From Pseudomonas frederiksbergensis (GTDB lineage: Bacteria; Pseudomonadota; Gammaproteobacteria; Pseudomonadales; Pseudomonadaceae), in NCBI RefSeq assembly GCF_001874645.1, contig NZ_CP017886.1:5570501-5634500 (forward strand): a stretch of DNA of 64,000 nt, given 5' to 3'. Below are positions 27,822-37,051 of the stretch, piece by piece (the stretch's first letter is position 1; every line of letters starts with the position of its first letter). The notes beneath the pieces were generated by a model. That model saw nothing but the letters and a program-made list of their open reading frames with translations, had not been told where the DNA came from and did not search any database. The position numbers and the translations under genes were made by a program.

Positions 27822-29297
27822 ATGAGCACCACTCATGATCAAGCAATGAACTATGTCTATCAGCAAGTTTTGCAGCGGTTGCTGAGTTTCTTTTCTCGTG
27901 CGGAACGTACTGCATTGCAGCTTTTGATCCAGCGACTGGTGGTGGCGGCCGGGGGCGTGGAGAGAGTCGGTACTTACAAGGTGCTGATGACGCACTCGGG
28001 AACGCGCAACAGTTGCTACACACTGGCATTCCTGCGTGCTGCGCAGTTGAGTATCGCGGGCAGAGCGCCAGCGACCTTCCAGCTGCGTGTTGCCACGCTA
28101 CGTCTGGGCGGGACGACGCCGACGATCATGGAGAACATTCATAGAAGCTACGGTGCCCTGTTTGTCTACGACGATCCTCGGGTCGAGGTGGTGATGGTCG
28201 ATAACCGCGAGGTGTTGCCCTTCAGTCATTTGACACCCATGTCTGAGGCTGGCCGCGATTTGAATCGCACCAACATGCTGATGCTCGGCCACCTGCGAGG
28301 GACTGACGGGGTATTTGAAGCGTGTGACGACTGCTACCTGGCGACAGGCGAGTTCTACTCGCAGATAGCTCGATGGGAGGGGGGTGTCGATGCGTTGATC
28401 AGCGGTAAAACAGTGCGTCAGCAGAAGCAGTTTCTGGCTGGCCTGATGCGCGAGGCGCAAAAGGCCTGCCTGTCGACGATCACTCATCCGGCCTTCAGTT
28501 TCGAAGGATTGTTTTCAATGCTCGATCCGTTGGGCGGCGATTGTTATCGCGAACTTTATGCGGGCCATGAAACGGTCGAGTGGCGGCCGCGCGAGAGTTT
28601 TGAGACGCGACGCGGCGCAGACTACATCGATATCCAGGACCTGGTGACCGGCAACATGGAAGAGCGCTGGCCATTGCTGACCGACTTTCTCGGGCTGCAA
28701 CCGGATGAAATTGACGCGCACCTGCGCGAAAACGACTACGCCAGTCCTTTGCTCTCGGCCCATTTGCGGGGCTTGCAGGCCTGCTTCGTGAAAGGCCAGG
28801 CCTACGAAAGCGGATTCAGCGAGTACATACAACGGGCGTTGTTGATGATGCGCAAACGACGTCTGCCCGAGCGGTTGTGTGATCAGGTGCTGGAGGTTTA
28901 CGGTAATCCGCACGCAATGGCTGAGCTTCGGACCCTGGCGTCGGCCGAGGCTCAGCAAGCACTGGGGCTCAATGAAGCACAGCAGCTGTGCCTGCTTTTC
29001 ACCCCCTTTGTCGATGCAGGTGCCGGGCTTGAGCGTTTTTTGCGCCGCTGCCATCCCGGCATGTTGGTGGCGATGCCCGAACTGCACAAAGCGATGCAGG
29101 GCAATGCCGCCCCCGAGCAAGTCATGCAATGGATGATCGACGTCAGCGGTTTGTCTGTCAGCCTGATCTGCAAGCTCTACGGCATGCGCTCGGTGCCCGT
29201 AATCGGACTTGAAGCGGGTGATCCAGGTTTGAGTGCTGAAGACGAGGGAGCGTTCGTGGAGGGTGATGCGCTGGGTGAACGGTCAGCGAGACGTTGA
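27822..29297 (+). CDS. hypothetical protein, 491 aa, paired with MocR-like regulator
   Basis: I do not recognise the family. From ATG 27822 (AGG about nine bases upstream; ATG 27816 is possible but too close) the protein has no signal peptide, no clear membrane helix and no motif I can tie to catalysis. Visible features: a His/Ser-rich patch (LMTHSGTRNSCYTLAFLRAAQLSIAG), two Cys close together (EACDDCY), an acidic VYDDPRVEVVMVDNREV stretch and a largely helical C-terminal half rich in Leu, Ala, Arg and Glu. It overlaps the start region of the next gene by about 30 bp, implying co-translation with that PLP-domain regulator. Confidence 0.75.
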   Translation: MSTTHDQAMNYVYQQVLQRLLSFFSRAERTALQLLIQRLVVAAGGVERVGTYKVLMTHSGTRNSCYTLAFLRAAQLSIAGRAPATFQLRVATLRLGGTTPTIMENIHRSYGALFVYDDPRVEVVMVDNREVLPFSHLTPMSEAGRDLNRTNMLMLGHLRGTDGVFEACDDCYLATGEFYSQIARWEGGVDALISGKTVRQQKQFLAGLMREAQKACLSTITHPAFSFEGLFSMLDPLGGDCYRELYAGHETVEWRPRESFETRRGADYIDIQDLVTGNMEERWPLLTDFLGLQPDEIDAHLRENDYASPLLSAHLRGLQACFVKGQAYESGFSEYIQRALLMMRKRRLPERLCDQVLEVYGNPHAMAELRTLASAEAQQALGLNEAQQLCLLFTPFVDAGAGLERFLRRCHPGMLVAMPELHKAMQGNAAPEQVMQWMIDVSGLSVSLICKLYGMRSVPVIGLEAGDPGLSAEDEGAFVEGDALGERSARR

Positions 29298-30753
29298 AGG
29301 AGCCTGGTTTGACCGATTCAAACATCAGCTGTACAGCGATTGGCTGCCGTCCATGAAAGGGCAAAGAGAGACCGATTTTGCCTACCAGGCCGTGTACCGA
29401 TACTTGACCAGCCTGATCAATGAAATGGCAGCTGAAACACCGATCAAACTGCCTTCGCTAAGGCAGTTGGCAGACCGGTTGAACGTGTCGATTTCAACCA
29501 TCCAGTACGCCTATTCGCTGCTGGAGAAAGAAGGGCGGGTGTATTCGGTGGCAAAGTCCGGCTACTACGCGTTGCCGGTTTCCTTGAACACTTCGTTCAC
29601 CAGCGGCAACGACCTGCTTGAAACGGTCTATGTCAGCGCGAGGCGCCCGGGGATGCTGGTCTTGAGCATCGACGAGCCCGCGTTGCTGCAATCGCTGGAC
29701 AGTCCGTTATTACTGCTGGAGCGGGAATTGGTGCGCCAGTATCCGCGCCAACCACAGCTTCACTCGCAGCCGTGTGGCGAGCTGGAATTACGCACTGCGC
29801 TGGCCGCACGCTACACCACGTCACCGGCCCGCTGCTGGCACGCCGATGATGTTTACATCGGTGCCGACTGGCGGGGTGTGCTGGAAATACTGATCGCGGT
29901 ACTCGAACTCAAGGACGCGACCGTGCTGGTCGAATCGCCCTGTGACTGGGCCATTCTGCGTCTGTTCCAGACCGCCGGTGTACGGGTGATCGAGCTACCG
30001 ATCGACAGCGACGGCTGCCTTGACCTTGAGTTGCTTGGGCATTTGCTCAAGACCGAGGCGGTTCGTCTGGTAGTGCTGTCGTCAGGCGTGAGCATGCCGC
30101 GTGGTAGCCTGATGCCGTCAGACAACCGGCAGTCCACCGCCGAGTTGTTGGAGCAACACGGCAGTTGGGTGCTGGAGAACGATGTGTACGGCGAACTCGC
30201 TCATGAGCCGAATGAAAGTCGTTTTCGCGATGTGCTCGATCCTGATCGCCTGATCGTGTTCTCCACCTTCGAAAAGCTCATGGGGCCTGAGGCGCCTTAC
30301 GGGTATCTGCTTTCACGGCATTTGAGCGTGGAGTTGCAACGACATTTTTTGCTGCGCTCGTTTCGCCTGTCGCCGATTCGTCAGAAAGCCATCGCACGGT
30401 TGTACAGCAGTGGTCGTGTCGATCAGCACTTGCTGGTACTGCGCAGACTGTTGAAAGAGCGCAAAACCCGAATGACCCAAGTGCTTCTGGAGCGTCTGAG
30501 CGACTCGCTGGAGTTTGTCGAGCCGGCGGGCGGGGCAACCATTTGGGCGCGCTCCTTACGGCCGGTCGATATGCGGCGGGTCTTCCAGCGTATGCTCAAG
30601 CAACAGGTGGTGATTGCGCCGGGCGAACTGTTCAGCCTGCAGGGGCTGCACTCGCAGAACGTCAGGCTCAGCCACACATTCAGTGGGCAGCATGACCTGG
30701 AGGCTGCGTTGATGATGCTGGCGGATGCGTTGAGGCTTGAACTCATCGATTGA
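29266..30753 (+). CDS. MocR/GntR-type regulator with aminotransferase-like domain
   Basis: 495 aa from ATG 29266. Residues ~30-105 form a GntR winged HTH (IKLPSLRQLADRLNVSISTIQYAYSLLEKEGRVYSVAKSGYYA). Residues ~150-495 form a fold-type I aminotransferase domain. Its PLP lysine appears kept in STFEKLMGPEAPYGY, but the Arg normally found four positions before the final Gly-Tyr, which contacts the cofactor phosphate, is replaced (Ala-Pro-Tyr), and the usual Pro-rich ARP motif is VVLSSGVSMPRGS. Cofactor binding may be altered. The start is uncertain: GTG 29263, ATG 29266, GTG 29275 and ATG 29353 are all possible. Overlaps the preceding gene. Confidence 0.82.
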   Translation: MRWVNGQRDVEGAWFDRFKHQLYSDWLPSMKGQRETDFAYQAVYRYLTSLINEMAAETPIKLPSLRQLADRLNVSISTIQYAYSLLEKEGRVYSVAKSGYYALPVSLNTSFTSGNDLLETVYVSARRPGMLVLSIDEPALLQSLDSPLLLLERELVRQYPRQPQLHSQPCGELELRTALAARYTTSPARCWHADDVYIGADWRGVLEILIAVLELKDATVLVESPCDWAILRLFQTAGVRVIELPIDSDGCLDLELLGHLLKTEAVRLVVLSSGVSMPRGSLMPSDNRQSTAELLEQHGSWVLENDVYGELAHEPNESRFRDVLDPDRLIVFSTFEKLMGPEAPYGYLLSRHLSVELQRHFLLRSFRLSPIRQKAIARLYSSGRVDQHLLVLRRLLKERKTRMTQVLLERLSDSLEFVEPAGGATIWARSLRPVDMRRVFQRMLKQQVVIAPGELFSLQGLHSQNVRLSHTFSGQHDLEAALMMLADALRLELID

Positions 30754-30878
30754 TCGGGCGTCAATATAGCCTGCTGATGTCTGGATAGATTTTGTCTGGA
30801 TAGATATCGTCGCTCTCTGGTCAAACTGCCAGTAAACTGCGCTCCAATTCCTGAACCACTCTTTTTCAGAGGTTTTGC

Positions 30879-32525
30879 ATGACACTCAGTCCTTTTGCGG
30901 GCAAACCGGCACCAACAGAGTTGTTGGTCGACATCCCGCGACTGGTAACGGCCTATTACACCGGCCAGCCCGATGCTTCCGTTTCGACCCAGCGCGTTGC
31001 GTTCGGTACTTCGGGCCACCGTGGCAGCTCGTTCGAGCTGAGTTTCAACGAATGGCACGTTCTGGCCATCAGCCAGGCCATCTGCCTGTATCGCGAAGCC
31101 CAGGGCATCGACGGTCCGTTGTTTGTCGGTATCGACACCCACGCGCTATCGACGCCGGCCGGCGCCAGTGCGCTGGAAGTCCTGGCCGCCAATGGCGTGA
31201 CCGTGATGATTGCTGAAGGCGACGAGTACACGCCGACGCCGGCTATTTCCCATGCGATTCTTTGCTACAACCGCGGCCGCACGTCGGGGCTGGCGGACGG
31301 CATCGTCATCACGCCGTCCCATAACCCACCGCAAAGCGGCGGTTACAAGTACAACCCTACCAACGGTGGCCCGGCCGATACCCACATCACCAAGTGGATC
31401 GAGGCCAAGGCCAACGAGTTGCTGGCCAACAAGCTCGCCGGCGTCAAACGCATCAGCTATGAGCAGGCACTCAAGGCCAGCACCACCCATCGCCATGATT
31501 ACCTCAATACCTACGTCGCCGATCTGGTCAACGTGATCGACTTCGACGCCATCCGCGGCGCCAACCTGCGCCTGGGCGTGGATCCGCTGGGCGGAGCAGG
31601 GGTGCGCTACTGGTCGGCCATTGCCGAGCATTACCGTCTGAACCTTGACGTGGTGAACACCCAGGTCGATCCAACGTTCCGATTCATGTCCGTCGACTGG
31701 GACGGGCAGATTCGCATGGATCCATCGTCGAGCTATGCCATGCAAGGCCTGATCGGTCTGAAAGAGCGTTTCGACGTGGCGTTTGCCTGCGACCCGGACC
31801 ACGACCGTCACGGCATCGTTACCCCGTCCGGTGGCTTGCTGGCACCGAACAACTATCTGGCCGTGTCCATCGACTATCTGTTCCAGAACCGCCCGCAATG
31901 GCGCGCCGATGCGGCGGTGGGTAAAACCGTGGTCAGCAGTGGCTTGATTGACCGCGTTGCCAAGCGTTTGAATCGTCGTCTGTTTGAGGTGCCAGTCGGT
32001 TTCAAATGGTTTGCCGATGGCCTGTTCGACGGCTCGCTGGGTTTTGGCGGCGAAGAAAGTGCGGGTGCGTCATTCCTGCGTAAGGATGGCGGCGTCTGGA
32101 GCACCGACAAGGACGGCCTGATTCCAGCCTTGCTGGCGGCTGAAATGACCGCTCGCACAGGGCGTGATCCAAGCCAGGCTTATCGCGCACTGACCGATGA
32201 GCTGGGTGAGCCGTTCTCGGTACGCGTCGACGCCAAGGCCAACCCTGAACAAAAAGCCTTGCTCGGCAAGTTGTCACCGGACCAGGTCAAGTCGACACAA
32301 CTGGCTGGCGAAGCGATCCAGAGCATTCTCAGTAAGGCGCCGGGTAACGACCAGGCGATCGGCGGCCTGAAAGTCATGACCGAAAATGGCTGGTTCGCAG
32401 CCCGTCCTTCGGGCACCGAGGATATCTACAAGATCTACGCCGAAAGCTTCATTGGCAACGATCACCTCAAGCAGTTGGTGCAAGAGGCGCAAACGCTGGT
32501 GGATGGCGCAATCAGCGCGAAATAA
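30879..32525 (+). CDS. pgm: phosphoglucomutase (alpha-D-glucose)
   Basis: 548 aa. Interconverts glucose 1-phosphate and glucose 6-phosphate in the cytosol. Active-site serine loop [16 protein letters not shown], metal loop [12 protein letters not shown], sugar-recognition loop [12 protein letters not shown] and phosphate-binding [17 protein letters not shown] are all intact, and the length equals that of the E. coli Pgm class. Start ATG 30879 with GAGG upstream. Single gene with REP repeat and terminator behind it. Confidence 0.95.
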   Translation: MTLSPFAGKPAPTELLVDIPRLVTAYYTGQPDASVSTQRVAFGTSGHRGSSFELSFNEWHVLAISQAICLYREAQGIDGPLFVGIDTHALSTPAGASALEVLAANGVTVMIAEGDEYTPTPAISHAILCYNRGRTSGLADGIVITPSHNPPQSGGYKYNPTNGGPADTHITKWIEAKANELLANKLAGVKRISYEQALKASTTHRHDYLNTYVADLVNVIDFDAIRGANLRLGVDPLGGAGVRYWSAIAEHYRLNLDVVNTQVDPTFRFMSVDWDGQIRMDPSSSYAMQGLIGLKERFDVAFACDPDHDRHGIVTPSGGLLAPNNYLAVSIDYLFQNRPQWRADAAVGKTVVSSGLIDRVAKRLNRRLFEVPVGFKWFADGLFDGSLGFGGEESAGASFLRKDGGVWSTDKDGLIPALLAAEMTARTGRDPSQAYRALTDELGEPFSVRVDAKANPEQKALLGKLSPDQVKSTQLAGEAIQSILSKAPGNDQAIGGLKVMTENGWFAARPSGTEDIYKIYAESFIGNDHLKQLVQEAQTLVDGAISAK

Positions 32526-32553
32526 GGGCGTAACGCCAACCTGCCTGGACCTT

Positions 32554-32622
32554 GTAGGAGCTGCCGCAGGCTGCGATCTGTTGATCTTGATCGTCATGAT
32601 CGCAGCCTGCGGCAGCTCCTAC
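32554..32622. repeat. inverted REP pair (BIME), GTAGGAGCTGCCG family
   Basis: GTAGGAGCTGCCGCAGGC... (25 bases from 32554) is repeated in perfect inverse at 32598-32622 around a ~19-base spacer. This is the common intergenic REP of the P. fluorescens group. The same family recurs at 50451-50525 and 58385-58455. Confidence 0.85.
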
Positions 32623-32656
32623 GGGGTGTGGCGTGCGCCAGTAGCCGGTGGCAAAC

Positions 32657-32690
32657 AAAAAGGGGTGACCAAAACGGTCACCCCTTTTTT
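32657..32690. terminator. bidirectional intrinsic terminator between pgm and pirin
   Basis: AAAAAGGGGTGACC pairs perfectly with GGTCACCCCTTTTT around AAAAC; A-run on one side and T-run on the other allow use from both strands. It lies between convergent genes. Confidence 0.9.
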
Positions 32691-32709
32691 GCATCTGGCT
32701 TTCAGCACA

Positions 32710-33405
32710 TCAAGCCAGGTCCACCAGGACGATTTCGCTGTCCTCGATGGCGGTCACCCGCAGCACTTGCTCCTCGGCAACTGCTACACCGTCTCGAGCT
32801 TGTGCACGCAAGCCATTGACTTCAATGACTCCAGTGGCAGGCACCAGGTACGCTCGGCGACCGTTATCGAGTCGATACTCGGCGGTTTCGCCGGCCTTCA
32901 GGTTTGCCGCGACCAACCGCGCATCGGCGCGGATCCGCAGGCTTTGGTCGTCGCCGGCCTTGCCGCTGGCCAAGGTCACGAAACCTTCGCGCTGACCTTT
33001 GGGAAACGGTTTGGCGCCCCAGGACGGTGCCAGCCCGGTTTCATTCGGGATGATCCATATCTGGAAAATCTTCGTCGCCGTCGACTCCAGGTTGTACTCG
33101 CTGTGAGCAATCCCGGTGCCGGCGCTCATGACCTGTACATCACCGGCCTCGGTGCGGCCCTTGTTACCCAGGTTGTCTTCATGGCTGATGGCACCTTCGC
33201 GAACGTAGGTGATGATTTCCATGTCCCGATGCGGGTGTTTCGGGAATCCGGTACCCGGCGCAATCACATCGTCGTTCCACACTCGCAGGTTGCCCCAGTT
33301 CATGCGTTTTGGGTCATGGTACTCGGCGAACGAAAAGTGATGATGGGCATCCAGCCAGCCATGATGGGCGCCGCCCAGGGAGTTGAAGGGTCTGAGTTCA
33401 AGCAT
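32710..33405 (-). CDS. pirin family protein
   Basis: 231 aa bicupin. N-terminal cupin has the pirin metal-binding pattern FPKHPHRDMEIITYVREG ... ISHEDN and MSAGTGIAHSEYN. Such proteins bind Fe or Ni and some (YhhW) show quercetinase activity in vitro; the cellular role in Pseudomonas is not settled. Start ATG 33405 (MLELRPFNSLGGAHHGW) has AGGAGA six bases upstream; the frame extends to 33486 but that part is not typical of the family. Single gene. Confidence 0.9.
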   Translation of the reverse strand: MLELRPFNSLGGAHHGWLDAHHHFSFAEYHDPKRMNWGNLRVWNDDVIAPGTGFPKHPHRDMEIITYVREGAISHEDNLGNKGRTEAGDVQVMSAGTGIAHSEYNLESTATKIFQIWIIPNETGLAPSWGAKPFPKGQREGFVTLASGKAGDDQSLRIRADARLVAANLKAGETAEYRLDNGRRAYLVPATGVIEVNGLRAQARDGVAVAEEQVLRVTAIEDSEIVLVDLA

Positions 33406-33681
33406 GATCGTCTCCTGAAAAGGTTCGTCATGGGGCGGAACGCTTGAGCCGCAAAACGAGAACCGGTGGTTGATGGCGAGCATCATCTATCAGTTAATAA
33501 TCGATAAAAAGCGTAAAAACTGCGTAAAAATGATCAGTTTATTAGATGTTAATTGAAGTCTATATTCTGCGTTTCAGCATTCACTTCATCGCTTAAACCA
33601 ATGATGGATAAGCATTTGACTAGAACTCGCCGGCAAATGAAGACACCATAGCCTGCAACAGCCTCACACCCTGGAGTCAGC

Positions 33682-36156
33682 GTGCCGCGTCACATTCCCG
33701 ATCTTCCTTCCGAGCTTTTGCCCCTGGCCGAAATGCCGCTGCTCAAGCGCCTGGCCGCGCGTTTTTTTGGTCACGGCCTCAATCGCTTGCGCGCTCAACA
33801 CCGGGCGTCCTGGCTGCACGGCCAGGCCGACGGTTTTCGCAGCGGTCATAGCGCGGGCGTGGACTACGGCTACCAGGAAGGCAGGCTTGAAGGAATAGAA
33901 GAAGGCCGCCAGGTGCTGCTGATTCGCGACAGCCGATCCACCGAGCATCCGGCGCCGCGTATTGATGAAAACCTGTTCGACGACTGGCGGCTGCCCCTGA
34001 GTGCCGACATCAAGAAACGCATGAAGACCGATGTCGCCCGTTTGTTGCCGGAGTCGGCGCAGCCTGGTGCCGCACAGTGGAAGATGATCTTCAGTGACAC
34101 ACCCTCGACTTCGGTGATCGCCGGGGCGGGTGCCGGAAAGTCGACAACCCTGGTGCTGCGCATTTTGCTGCTGACCCATTATCTGGGGTTTGAGCTCGAT
34201 TCGTTGACTGTGGTGACGTTCACTCGAGAATCGCGCAAGGACTTCATCAACAAGCTGACAGGACTGTTTGCCGTGTGGGGGCACACGCTTTCTCAGAAAG
34301 ACGCCCGCGACCTGGTGCGAACCTTCCACTCACGCATTCTGCCGATGGTCCGCAGCCTGCCGGGATTCGAACGGCTGCAAGCCTTCGAAAACCTCAATGC
34401 ACGTTCGCTGCTCGATGATGCAGAGGTCGACAGCAACCCGTTCGATCTGCGGATCAACGACACCCAGCGCCAGCAACTCAATGCCTGTTTTCACCGGCTG
34501 TTTACTCAAAGCGAGCGCTTTCGTGAACTGATCACGCCGTTGTCCCGTCATGCCTTGCAGCTCAAGGAGCTGGAGCGCGATCACCCGGATGTGCAAAAGC
34601 GCATGGCGGTGACCGAGTTGGCGGCCAAGCGCGATGAAGAACTCTGCGATGCCGTCGAGGATCTGTGGATTCGCGCGGGCGCCTGGCCGATCAAGGGCAT
34701 TGAGCCCAGCCGCCAGGCATTCGAGATCAACGGTTCGACCTTCCACTGTCACGGTTACATCCCGACGCTCGACGCCTGGGTGGTTCTAGGCTTCGACCCT
34801 CGTGAAAACCCGCAAGTCAGCCGTCCGAACGCCAAGCTGACGGTTCGCGCCGAATGGGCAGTCAAACGCACCCTGTTTCAAGCTTTCTGCCGTAAGCCTT
34901 TGATTTGGCTAGACAGTTATGAGTCTGCAAAGCGCGTTTTGGCCACGCTGGCAGGGGATGCCAGCGCCGGGCCGGGGTTCGATTACAAGGTTAAGGGCGA
35001 ACTGGCTTCCGCGCCGTTGCTTGATTGTTTTGTCGCGGCGGCGAGCTTTATCGAAAACCTCGGGCTGGATGTTCCTGCCGCCGTGGGTCAGATGAGTTTC
35101 GCCAAGGACGATCCGGATCGCTTCTTCTTTCAGGCCCTGAGTCTGTACTGGCGAGCCCTGGAGGATCACCTGCTGGATCAGTCGCCGCCGGTGATGACCT
35201 ACAACCGGATGTTCGCCTTGTTCAGCGAACATTCTCCGGAAAACCTTAAACTCCTGAGTGATGAGTTGCTGCGGCCGATGTCGCACTTGATGATCGACGA
35301 ATTTCAAGACGTTTCCCCGCAAATTGTCTCCTGGATTCGTGCGACCCTGATGGAAATCCGCAGCCGTGGTCCGGCCATGCACGTCGGTCGCGGTGCGCAA
35401 CGCTCGTCGCTGCTGTGCGTCGGCGATGACTGGCAGTCGATCTATGGCTGGCGCGGCAGTTCGCCGAAGTACTTCATGGAATTCAACAAGGAATTTGCGT
35501 CGCCCAGTACCACGCGGGTAATGCTCAGCGAAAACTACCGCAGCCATCAGCACATCATCGACGCTGCCGAGCATATCGTGCGCGCAGCACCGGCGATTCC
35601 CGGCAAAAAAGCCAAGGCCAGTGGCGAGCCCGGAGAGTTGTTGCCGGTCAACGTCCATGATCGGGATGATGCGGCCATGGCCAAGCGCCTGGCGGAGCAC
35701 TACCGAAACGGTGATTCAATCTTGATGCTGTATCGAAAAGGTAGCGATAAGTCATTGATTGAAGAGCATATATCTTCTGTAGTTAATGCTGATTCGAGTT
35801 TGCCTTTCGAGGCCAGACGGCTCAAACAGCTGACCTATCACAGTGCCAAGGGGCTTCAGGCTGACGCGGTATTCCTGCTCGGCGATTGCCAGCACCTGAC
35901 CCGTTCACCGTACAAGAATCAGGTCTATCGCATGGCCGGATTGGGCAAGGACGGCGACGCGGAGCCTTATGACAGTGCGCAGAAAGACGAGATTCTGCGG
36001 TTGGCTTACGTTGGTATCACCCGGGCAGTGAAGCATTGCTATTGGTACGTCGATGGCCAGGACAATCAATCGGTCAATATGCCCAAGGCATCCGACAGGA
36101 TCGCGCAGGGCAAGCCCTTCTTCGCCGATCGTCGCGCTGGCAAGCTGTCAGTCTGA
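33682..36156 (+). CDS. UvrD/Rep-family superfamily 1 DNA helicase
   Basis: 824 aa from GTG 33682 with GGAG upstream. An N-terminal ~135 residues with a Gly/Glu-rich stretch precede Walker A AGAGAGKST (~145-153). Then TFTRESR (Ia), MIDEFQDVSP (II), CVGDDWQSIYGWRG (III), LSENYRSH (IV), TYHSAKGLQADAVFLLG (V) and LAYVGITRAVKHCYW (VI). A ~280-residue insert between Ia and II includes EINGSTFHCHGYIPTLDAW, which could be a remnant nuclease-like module as in helicase IV relatives; I am not sure. Role is probably in repair or in clearing replication forks. No partner gene is adjacent. Confidence 0.87.
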   Translation: MPRHIPDLPSELLPLAEMPLLKRLAARFFGHGLNRLRAQHRASWLHGQADGFRSGHSAGVDYGYQEGRLEGIEEGRQVLLIRDSRSTEHPAPRIDENLFDDWRLPLSADIKKRMKTDVARLLPESAQPGAAQWKMIFSDTPSTSVIAGAGAGKSTTLVLRILLLTHYLGFELDSLTVVTFTRESRKDFINKLTGLFAVWGHTLSQKDARDLVRTFHSRILPMVRSLPGFERLQAFENLNARSLLDDAEVDSNPFDLRINDTQRQQLNACFHRLFTQSERFRELITPLSRHALQLKELERDHPDVQKRMAVTELAAKRDEELCDAVEDLWIRAGAWPIKGIEPSRQAFEINGSTFHCHGYIPTLDAWVVLGFDPRENPQVSRPNAKLTVRAEWAVKRTLFQAFCRKPLIWLDSYESAKRVLATLAGDASAGPGFDYKVKGELASAPLLDCFVAAASFIENLGLDVPAAVGQMSFAKDDPDRFFFQALSLYWRALEDHLLDQSPPVMTYNRMFALFSEHSPENLKLLSDELLRPMSHLMIDEFQDVSPQIVSWIRATLMEIRSRGPAMHVGRGAQRSSLLCVGDDWQSIYGWRGSSPKYFMEFNKEFASPSTTRVMLSENYRSHQHIIDAAEHIVRAAPAIPGKKAKASGEPGELLPVNVHDRDDAAMAKRLAEHYRNGDSILMLYRKGSDKSLIEEHISSVVNADSSLPFEARRLKQLTYHSAKGLQADAVFLLGDCQHLTRSPYKNQVYRMAGLGKDGDAEPYDSAQKDEILRLAYVGITRAVKHCYWYVDGQDNQSVNMPKASDRIAQGKPFFADRRAGKLSV

Positions 36157-36185
36157 ACAGGATGCTGCAGGAGTCAGGAAAACTT

Positions 36186-37001
36186 ATGTCAGCCCATGAT
36201 GATGGCCCGTTGCAAACCCAGGCCACCGGCGAGACCGTGCTGCGTTATCACGTGTGCTGGAAGCACCGGGACCTGGACGGCGTCATGGCGCTGTATCACC
36301 CGGACATCCAGTACAACGACTTTTTTCAGAACCGCGTTCTCGGCTTGAGTGAGTTACGCGAGTACGTGCGCAGCAGCATGCCGCGCGATCCGGATGAGGC
36401 GCTGGAGCATTCGGACCGGATTCGCCTGGACGGCAACACCGCGTTCATTCAGTACTGCGTGACCTTGCGCGGCGGCGAAGGGCTGGTGTCGTTTCGCTCC
36501 AGTGAGGCGATCACCGTGCGCGACGGGCTGATCTGGCGCGTCAATGAGTACGCATCCCTGGTCCACGAACAGGCGCCCAGCAAATCGGCCGCCAGTTCGC
36601 GCCCGGCAGTCAGTCGGCTGGGGCTTTCGCCGCGCCAGCTGAGCTTCATGGCCGAGGATTTGCAGCAATACTTCGAGCGTCAGCAACCCTATCTCGACCC
36701 GGAGCTCGATTTGCAACGGGTGGCGAAGGAGTGCGGTTATAGCCGTAATCAGATTTCCTATCTGTTGAATCAGGTGCTCGGCCAGAGCTTTTACCGTTAC
36801 GTGAACCAGGCACGCCTGCGGCACTTGCTGGCGGCGCTGGACACGACAGCGCCGCCGCTGCGCATCGATGAGCTGGCGTTCGCCGCCGGTTTCAATTCGC
36901 TCTCGGCGTTCTACAACTGCTTTCGCCAGCACACCGGCCTGTCACCCAAGGCCTACGCCAAACAAATTTCTTTGCGTGCACGCGCGCAAGACAGCCACTG
37001 A
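36186..37001 (+). CDS. AraC-family regulator with N-terminal SnoaL/NTF2-like domain
   Basis: 271 aa. Residues ~10-130 resemble a SnoaL-like ligand fold (ETVLRYHVCWKHRDLDGVMALYHPDIQYND, RDGLIWRVNEY). Residues ~165-271 contain a double helix-turn-helix AraC domain (LDLQRVAKECGYSRNQISYLLNQVLGQSFYRYVNQARLRHL and IDELAFAAGFNSLSAFYNCFRQHTGLSPKAY). Start taken at ATG 36186; ATG 36162 in frame is the alternative. 50 bp ahead of the FAD oxidoreductase, so it may regulate it. Confidence 0.86.
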   Translation: MSAHDDGPLQTQATGETVLRYHVCWKHRDLDGVMALYHPDIQYNDFFQNRVLGLSELREYVRSSMPRDPDEALEHSDRIRLDGNTAFIQYCVTLRGGEGLVSFRSSEAITVRDGLIWRVNEYASLVHEQAPSKSAASSRPAVSRLGLSPRQLSFMAEDLQQYFERQQPYLDPELDLQRVAKECGYSRNQISYLLNQVLGQSFYRYVNQARLRHLLAALDTTAPPLRIDELAFAAGFNSLSAFYNCFRQHTGLSPKAYAKQISLRARAQDSH

Positions 37002-37051
37002 ACCGAGGCACTAGGATCGGCGCCATCGAAGTTTGAGTGGCGGAGTCTTGC

